A DNA stretch of 64,000 bases, taken from positions 124,001-188,000 of the forward strand of contig NZ_RPOI01000010.1 in NCBI RefSeq assembly GCF_003818115.1, in the 5' to 3' direction. The stretch is from Citrobacter youngae. GTDB lineage: Bacteria > Pseudomonadota > Gammaproteobacteria > Enterobacterales > Enterobacteriaceae. The translations under genes were made by a program, and so were the position numbers. Positions within the stretch are counted from its first letter, which is position 1, and each line of letters starts with the position of its first letter. The notes under the pieces are model-generated. The model was not told where the DNA came from. It did not search any database and was given only the letters and a program-made list of their open reading frames with translations. Shown here one piece after another: positions 59,144 through 64,000 of the stretch.

Positions 59144-60808
59144 ATGTGTTCTATTTTTGGCGTATTCGATATTAAAACCGACGCAGTTGAACTGCGTAAA
59201 AAAGCCCTGGAATTGTCTCGTCTGATGCGCCATCGCGGCCCGGACTGGTCGGGTATTTACGCCAGTGATAACGCCATTCTGGCACACGAACGTCTGTCCA
59301 TCGTCGACGTCAACGCCGGTGCTCAGCCGCTGTACAACGTGAAGAAAACGCATATCCTGGCGGTTAACGGTGAAATTTATAACCACCAGGCGCTGCGCGC
59401 TGAATACGGCGATCGCTATCAGTTCCAGACAGGTTCCGACTGTGAAGTTATCCTCGCGCTGTATCAGGAAAAAGGCCCAGAGTTCCTGGATGACCTGCAA
59501 GGCATGTTTGCCTTCGCGCTGTACGACAGCGAGCAGGACGCTTACCTGATTGGCCGCGATCACATCGGGATCATCCCACTGTATATGGGCTACGACGAAC
59601 ACGGTAACTTCTATGTTGCGTCTGAAATGAAGGCACTGGTTCCTGTTTGCCGTACGATTAAAGAATTCCCGGCTGGTAGCTATCTGTGGAGTAAAGACGG
59701 CGAAATTCGTCAGTACTACCAGCGCGACTGGTTTGAATACGATGCGGTAAAAGACAACGTTACCGATAAAAACGAGCTGCGTCAGGCGCTGGAAGATGCG
59801 GTGAAAAGCCACCTGATGTCAGATGTTCCTTATGGTGTATTGCTGTCCGGCGGTCTGGATTCTTCGGTCATTTCCGCAATCACCAAAAAATACGCCGCGC
59901 GTCGTGTTGAAGATCAGGAACGCAGTGAAGCCTGGTGGCCGCAGCTGCACTCCTTCGCCGTCGGCCTCGAAGGCGCACCGGATCTGAAAGCCGCACAAGA
60001 AGTAGCAAACCATCTGGGTACCGTGCACCACGAGATCCACTTCACCGTGCAGGAAGGTCTGGATGCTATCCGCGACGTGATTTATCACATCGAAACCTAC
60101 GATGTTACTACCATTCGTGCCTCGACGCCGATGTACTTAATGTCGCGCAAGATTAAAGCAATGGGCATTAAAATGGTGCTGTCGGGCGAAGGGTCAGACG
60201 AAGTGTTTGGCGGTTATCTCTACTTCCACAAAGCGCCAGACGCGAAAGAATTGCATGAAGAAACCGTGCGTAAACTGCAGGCGCTGCACATGTTCGACTG
60301 TGCGCGTGCCAACAAAGCCATGTCAGCCTGGGGCGTGGAGGCTCGCGTGCCCTTCCTGGACAAAAAATTCCTTGATGTGGCAATGCGCATCAACCCGCAG
60401 GATAAAATGTGCGGCAACGGCAAAATGGAAAAACATGTTCTGCGCGAATGTTTTGAATCCTACCTGCCAGCGAGCGTCGCATGGCGGCAGAAAGAGCAGT
60501 TCTCTGACGGCGTCGGTTACAGCTGGATTGACACGCTGAAAGAAGTCGCTGCAGAGCAAGTTTCCGACCAACAACTGGAAACCGCCAGCTTCCGTTTCCC
60601 GTACAACACGCCATCGTCGAAAGAAGCGTATTTGTATCGTGAGATTTTCGAAGAACTGTTCCCGGTTGCCAGCGCTGCGGAATGTGTTCCGGGCGGCCCT
60701 TCTGTTGCCTGTTCTTCCGCCAAAGCGATCGAATGGGATGAAGCGTTTAAAACCATGAACGATCCGTCTGGTCGCGCGGTTGGCGTACACCAGTCCGCTT
60801 ATAAATAA
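59144..60808 (+). CDS. asnB: Asparagine synthetase B (glutamine-hydrolysing)
   Basis: A 554-residue enzyme that makes asparagine from aspartate, ATP and glutamine. The N-terminal glutaminase domain has the catalytic Cys2 (MCSIFGVFD) and GRDHIGIIPLY. The C-terminal synthetase domain has the ATP-pyrophosphatase loop LLSGGLDSSVISAI and LSGEGSDEVFGGYLYF. Same length as E. coli. A terminator follows. Confidence 0.98.
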   Translation: MCSIFGVFDIKTDAVELRKKALELSRLMRHRGPDWSGIYASDNAILAHERLSIVDVNAGAQPLYNVKKTHILAVNGEIYNHQALRAEYGDRYQFQTGSDCEVILALYQEKGPEFLDDLQGMFAFALYDSEQDAYLIGRDHIGIIPLYMGYDEHGNFYVASEMKALVPVCRTIKEFPAGSYLWSKDGEIRQYYQRDWFEYDAVKDNVTDKNELRQALEDAVKSHLMSDVPYGVLLSGGLDSSVISAITKKYAARRVEDQERSEAWWPQLHSFAVGLEGAPDLKAAQEVANHLGTVHHEIHFTVQEGLDAIRDVIYHIETYDVTTIRASTPMYLMSRKIKAMGIKMVLSGEGSDEVFGGYLYFHKAPDAKELHEETVRKLQALHMFDCARANKAMSAWGVEARVPFLDKKFLDVAMRINPQDKMCGNGKMEKHVLRECFESYLPASVAWRQKEQFSDGVGYSWIDTLKEVAAEQVSDQQLETASFRFPYNTPSSKEAYLYREIFEELFPVASAAECVPGGPSVACSSAKAIEWDEAFKTMNDPSGRAVGVHQSAYK

Positions 60809-60820
60809 GTTAATCCTTAG

Positions 60821-60847
60821 AAAAGGGCCCTGCGGGGCTCTTTTTTT
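60821..60847 (+). terminator. asnB terminator
   Basis: The stem AGGGCCC/GGGCTCT with the stable UGCG loop is followed by seven T residues. Confidence 0.9.
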
Positions 60848-60963
60848 ATGTCTGTTTTCTGTGCTAAAAAACAATTAATAACTAATAATTGCCGAATATT
60901 GCGTCATGCTGTTCGCAACCTAACCAAACAGTCACATTCCAGCTATTTTCAATGAAAAAGGGG

Positions 60964-60992
60964 TTGACGCTTCAAGGCTCAATACGCATAAT
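60964..60992 (+). promoter_or_regulatory. Promoter of the metT-leuW-gln tRNA cluster
   Basis: TTGACG and CATAAT are separated by exactly 17 bp. They are followed by a GC-rich discriminator (GCGCCCC), the mark of a stringently controlled stable-RNA promoter. Confidence 0.85.
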
Positions 60993-61031
60993 GCGCCCCG
61001 CAACGCCGATAAGGTTACGCGAAAAAAAGAT

Positions 61032-61108
61032 GGCTACGTAGCTCAGCTGGTTAGAGCACATCACTCATAATGATGGGGTCACAGGTTCGAATCCCGTCGT
61101 AGCCACCA
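61032..61108 (+). tRNA. metT: tRNA-Met (CAT), elongator
   Basis: A 77-nt cloverleaf with acceptor stem GGCTACG/CGTAGCC, anticodon loop CTCATAA with CAT, TTCGAAT T-loop, and encoded CCA. It is identical to metU at 61433. Confidence 0.97.
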
Positions 61109-61116
61109 TCTTTTTT

Positions 61117-61201
61117 GCGGGAGTGGCGAAATTGGTAGACGCACCAGATTTAGGTTCTGGCGCCGCAAGGTGTGCGAGTTCAAGTCTCGCCTCCCGCACC
61201 A
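61117..61201 (+). tRNA. leuW: tRNA-Leu (TAG)
   Basis: An 85-nt class II tRNA with acceptor GCGGGAG/CTCCCGC, anticodon TAG in ATTTAGG, the long variable arm, and encoded CCA. Confidence 0.97.
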
Positions 61202-61224
61202 TTCACCCGTAAGCGTTGCACGGA

Positions 61225-61299
61225 TGGGGTATCGCCAAGCGGTAAGGCACCGGTTTTTGATACCGGCATTCCCTGGTTCGAATCCAGGTACCCCAGCCA
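61225..61299 (+). tRNA. glnU: tRNA-Gln (TTG)
   Basis: A 75-nt cloverleaf with acceptor TGGGGTA/TACCCCA, anticodon TTG in loop TTTTGAT, and encoded CCA. It is identical to glnW. Confidence 0.97.
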
Positions 61300-61336
61300 T
61301 TTTTTCTTCGATATAGCGGTTCACCGCGACGGTCAT

Positions 61337-61411
61337 TGGGGTATCGCCAAGCGGTAAGGCACCGGTTTTTGATACCGGCATTCCCTGGTTCGAATCCAGG
61401 TACCCCAGCCA
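61337..61411 (+). tRNA. glnW: tRNA-Gln (TTG)
   Basis: The second copy of the TTG isoacceptor, with the same 75-nt sequence as glnU and encoded CCA. Confidence 0.97.
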
Positions 61412-61432
61412 TCGAAGAATATGATAGTATCA

Positions 61433-61509
61433 GGCTACGTAGCTCAGCTGGTTAGAGCACATCACTCATAATGATGGGGTCACAGGTTCGAATCCCGTCG
61501 TAGCCACCA
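61433..61509 (+). tRNA. metU: tRNA-Met (CAT), elongator
   Basis: A second copy of the 77-nt elongator tRNA-Met, identical to metT. Confidence 0.97.
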
Positions 61510-61552
61510 TATTAAGGACGTATCGACTCGTTCGGTAAATCCAAAAAATTGT

Positions 61553-61627
61553 TGGGGTATCGCCAAGCGGTAAGGCTCTGGTTTCTGATACCAGCATTCC
61601 GAGGTTCGAATCCTCGTACCCCAGCCA
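61553..61627 (+). tRNA. glnV: tRNA-Gln (CTG)
   Basis: A 75-nt tRNA with anticodon CTG in loop TTCTGAT. The acceptor stem is shared with the TTG tRNAs, while the anticodon and T stems differ. CCA is encoded. Confidence 0.97.
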
Positions 61628-61663
61628 ATTTCAAAAAGTCGTCCACTCTGTGGGTGCACCCGT

Positions 61664-61738
61664 TGGGGTATCGCCAAGCGGTAAGGCTCTGGTTTCTGAT
61701 ACCAGCATTCCGAGGTTCGAATCCTCGTACCCCAGCCA
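61664..61738 (+). tRNA. glnX: tRNA-Gln (CTG)
   Basis: A second copy of the CTG isoacceptor, identical to glnV. It is the last tRNA of the cluster. Confidence 0.97.
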
Positions 61739-61745
61739 TATTAAA

Positions 61746-61769
61746 AAAGCTCGCTTCGGCGAGCTTTTT
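61746..61769 (+). terminator. tRNA operon terminator
   Basis: AAAGCTCGC and GCGAGCTTT pair around a TTCG tetraloop and run into a T tract, just after glnX. Confidence 0.95.
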
Positions 61770-61779
61770 GCTTTTCTAA

Positions 61780-61851
61780 CGCCGGGTAACGGCAAGACTT
61801 ACCCGGCCTACATGACTTGTAGGGCCTGATAAGCGTAGCGCCATCAGGCAC
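61780..61851. repeat. BIME between the tRNA cluster and ubiF
   Basis: Two REP-like palindromes, 61780-61812 (GCCGGGTAACGGC...TTACCCGGCCTACA) and 61818-61850 (TGTAGGGCCTGATAAG...GCCATCAGGCA), lie in the convergent gap. Confidence 0.8.
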
Positions 61852-61859
61852 CACTCGAG

Positions 61860-63035
61860 CTACAGCCCTAACGCATACTTCAGCGCCTGACGCTTCAGCA
61901 CACCTGCGCGCTCTGCGGCCATAAGCCCGAGATTACGCATGATGCGCAGCGGCTGCAGGTTGTTGCTAAAACCGGCGTAGAACAAATCCATCCCACTTTG
62001 CATAATGAAGTTATCGGTCATACGACGATTCTGATAACGCTTCAGTACCGGTTGACTGGCCCACGCCTCACCATAGCTGCGGGCGCTCACCAGAACATCA
62101 ATCAGCGCATCGACATCACGAAAACCCAGATTAACGCCCTGCCCCGCCAGTGGGTGAATGGTATGCGCGGCATCACCTACCAGCGCCAGCCCCGGTTGCA
62201 CATATTGCAGCGCGTGACGACGCGTAAGTGGGAATGCCCCCGCCGCCACAGGCGTAACGCTACCGAGTCGTGAAGGGAAATGTTTGCCTATCTCTGTCTG
62301 GAGTTGCGCCATGCTTAAGCTTTGTAACTGACGGATACGTGCCGGGGTGTCGTACCACACCAGCGAAGCCCAGTCGTCGAACAACGGTAAAAATGCACGC
62401 GGACCGTCAGGGGTAAACTGCTGCCAGGTGCTGTCTCCGGGTGCGTTTTCACACTGGACAGTTATCAGCATACAAGATTGCGCGTATTGCCAGGCATGGA
62501 TGCCAATCCCGGCCATTTTGCGTACCTGAGAGTTGGCACCATCAGCACCGATCACCAGCTTCGCATTGATTTTTTCACCGTCTGCCAGCTCAAGTTCATG
62601 CCGGTCATTATGTCGATGTAAAGAAATCAGCGAGGTGGGCACGCGCAACGTCACGTCAGGATGAGCTTCCAGCGCCTGCCAGAGCGCCTGTTGCAGGACC
62701 GTGTTCTCCACCATGTAACCCAACAACGGCAGCTTAAGTTCCGCTGCATCAAACACCACATGGGCATTTTCCCATTCCCACGTCTCCAGCCGACGATAAG
62801 GATGGCTGCGCATCCCCTGCACCGTATCCCAGACGCCCAGCCCTTTAAGCAACGACACGGAGGCGGAGCTAATAGCCGAAATTCTGACATCCGGCTGTCC
62901 GTCAGCCACAAACGGCGCGGGCACGGCATGCTCGATAACCGTTACCGTAAATCCGTGCTGCGCCAGTCCCAGCGCCAGCGCGCCGCCGACCATCCCCCCG
63001 CCGACAATGGCAATTTCCGTTGGTTGATTTGTCAT
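61860..63035 (-). CDS. ubiF: 2-octaprenyl-3-methyl-6-methoxy-1,4-benzoquinol hydroxylase
   Basis: A 391-residue FAD monooxygenase that performs the C6 (UbiF) hydroxylation of ubiquinone synthesis. The N-terminal GxGxxG is IAIVGGGMVGGALALGLAQHG. The middle DG motif is VIGADGANSQVR, and the GD motif is ALVGDAAHTIHPLAGQGVNLGFRD. The start at ATG 63035 (MTNQPTEIAIVGG) matches E. coli. It is divergent from miaB. Confidence 0.97.
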   Translation of the reverse strand: MTNQPTEIAIVGGGMVGGALALGLAQHGFTVTVIEHAVPAPFVADGQPDVRISAISSASVSLLKGLGVWDTVQGMRSHPYRRLETWEWENAHVVFDAAELKLPLLGYMVENTVLQQALWQALEAHPDVTLRVPTSLISLHRHNDRHELELADGEKINAKLVIGADGANSQVRKMAGIGIHAWQYAQSCMLITVQCENAPGDSTWQQFTPDGPRAFLPLFDDWASLVWYDTPARIRQLQSLSMAQLQTEIGKHFPSRLGSVTPVAAGAFPLTRRHALQYVQPGLALVGDAAHTIHPLAGQGVNLGFRDVDALIDVLVSARSYGEAWASQPVLKRYQNRRMTDNFIMQSGMDLFYAGFSNNLQPLRIMRNLGLMAAERAGVLKRQALKYALGL

Positions 63036-63180
63036 GGTCAATTATCCTGTTACATGTATTGCTTAAGTTTACAGGATTTTTTACCCCTTGAGGCTGACAT
63101 CCGTCATACTGGTCACAACCGCGCCAAAGCAGTACACTATGCGCCCTGCATTTCAGCCACAATTTCGCAAGAGCAAGTCG

Positions 63181-64000
63181 ATGACCAAAAAACTCCATAT
63201 TAAAACCTGGGGCTGTCAGATGAACGAATACGATTCATCGAAGATGGCCGATCTGCTGGATGCCACTCATGGGTATCAACTGACTGACGTGGCGGAAGAA
63301 GCGGATGTGCTGCTGCTGAATACCTGCTCAATCCGTGAGAAGGCTCAGGAAAAAGTGTTCCATCAACTGGGCCGCTGGAAACTGTTAAAAGAGAAAAATC
63401 CCAAGCTCATCATTGGTGTTGGCGGCTGTGTTGCGTCTCAGGAAGGCGATCATATTCGCCAGCGTGCGCATTACGTCGATATTATTTTTGGGCCGCAAAC
63501 CCTGCACCGTCTGCCGGAAATGATTAACAAAGTGCGTGGAAGCACCACTCGTAGCCCGGTAGTTGATATCAGTTTCCCGGAGATCGAAAAGTTCGACCGC
63601 CTGCCGGAACCGCGTGCTGAAGGTCCAAGCGCTTTTGTGTCCATCATGGAAGGTTGTAATAAATATTGTACTTACTGCGTGGTGCCCTACACCCGCGGTG
63701 AGGAAGTCAGCCGTCCGGCGGATGATATCCTGTTTGAAATCGCCCAGCTCGCAGCCCAAGGCGTGCGTGAAGTGAACCTGCTGGGGCAAAACGTCAACGC
63801 CTGGCGTGGTGAAAACTACGACGGCACGATCGGATCCTTTGCCGATCTGCTGCGTCTGGTCGCGGCGATCGACGGTATTGATCGTATCCGCTTCACCACC
63901 AGCCATCCGATCGAATTCACCGATGATATCGTGGAAGTTTATCGCGATACGCCAGAGCTGGTGAGCTTCCTGCACCTGCCGGTACAGAGCGGCTCAGACC
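63181..64000 (+). CDS. miaB: tRNA-2-methylthio-N6-dimethylallyladenosine synthase, 5' part
   Basis: The first 273 codons of this radical-SAM methylthiotransferase are present; the gene runs off the right edge. The N-terminal UPF0004 domain ([40 protein letters not shown]) binds one 4Fe-4S cluster. The radical-SAM motif is CNKYCTYC near residue 157. It modifies A37 of tRNAs reading UNN codons, after MiaA. No frame break is seen. Confidence 0.97.
   Translation, partial: MTKKLHIKTWGCQMNEYDSSKMADLLDATHGYQLTDVAEEADVLLLNTCSIREKAQEKVFHQLGRWKLLKEKNPKLIIGVGGCVASQEGDHIRQRAHYVDIIFGPQTLHRLPEMINKVRGSTTRSPVVDISFPEIEKFDRLPEPRAEGPSAFVSIMEGCNKYCTYCVVPYTRGEEVSRPADDILFEIAQLAAQGVREVNLLGQNVNAWRGENYDGTIGSFADLLRLVAAIDGIDRIRFTTSHPIEFTDDIVEVYRDTPELVSFLHLPVQSGSD

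Noticed and set aside
61032-61738. Regularly spaced repeats that might suggest a CRISPR array
   Set aside because: The repeats are complete tRNA genes with cloverleaf stems and encoded CCA ends, and the spacers are of unequal length.
61739-61859. Integration site for a prophage or island at the tRNA cluster
   Set aside because: The cluster ends in a normal terminator and REPs, then ubiF. No integrase or direct repeat of a tRNA 3' end is present.

Overview
The window is chromosomal DNA from an enteric gammaproteobacterium. Gene order from sucDCBA through sdhBADC, gltA, abrB, nei, pxp, dtpD, phr, kdp, pgm, seqA, fldA, fur, chiPQ, glnS, nag, asnB, the Met/Leu/Gln tRNA cluster, ubiF and miaB is the Escherichia/Salmonella backbone, read here in reverse. 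Salmonella-type tcuRAB beside fur, a pyrrolidone-carboxylate peptidase with DUF969/DUF979 genes in the pxp operon, abundant REP/BIME palindromes and a B12-linked block beside sucD suggest Citrobacter or a close relative. The genus is inferred, not proven. No insertion sequence, prophage or CRISPR array was seen.

Layout. 1-6656 is accessory DNA: a secreted glutaminase, a class I fumarase of the FumA/B/D type, a second cob(I)alamin adenosyltransferase, a LysR regulator, an uroporphyrinogen-III methyltransferase and a PocR-like regulator. I interpret it as one edge of a B12-dependent glutamate (methylaspartate) fermentation locus whose mutase and lyase would lie left of the window. 6792-18788 is the TCA block (sucABCD, sdhCDAB, gltA), with a 3' UTR sRNA (SdhX-like) after sucD and an ERIC element between sdhB and sucA. 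18868-26204 holds abrB and the minus-strand operon ybgI-pxpBCA-DUF969-DUF979-pcp-nei, a 5-oxoproline release, uptake and hydrolysis module. 26494-31408 holds dtpD, an accessory Rpn nuclease gene, phr, ybgA and ybfA. 31614-39550 is the KdpE-regulated kdpFABCDE potassium system. 39597-48651 runs pgm, seqA, ybfF, ybfE, fldA, uof/fur, tcuRAB and chiQ. 48701-58843 is the chitin and amino-sugar block (chiPQ, glnS, nagE, nagBACD) with visible NagC, CRP and ChiX sites. 59144-64000 carries asnB, seven tRNA genes, ubiF and the 5' part of miaB.

The most interesting non-backbone features are the Rpn gene at 28026-28952 and the glutamate/B12 edge at 1-6656. The Rpn gene has a strong internal ribosome binding site that would yield a 65-residue C-terminal protein (RpnS type), and a perfect 12-bp hairpin covering its own Shine-Dalgarno. 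Also notable are the apparent absence of tcuC from the tricarballylate cluster and two ERIC elements inside operons.
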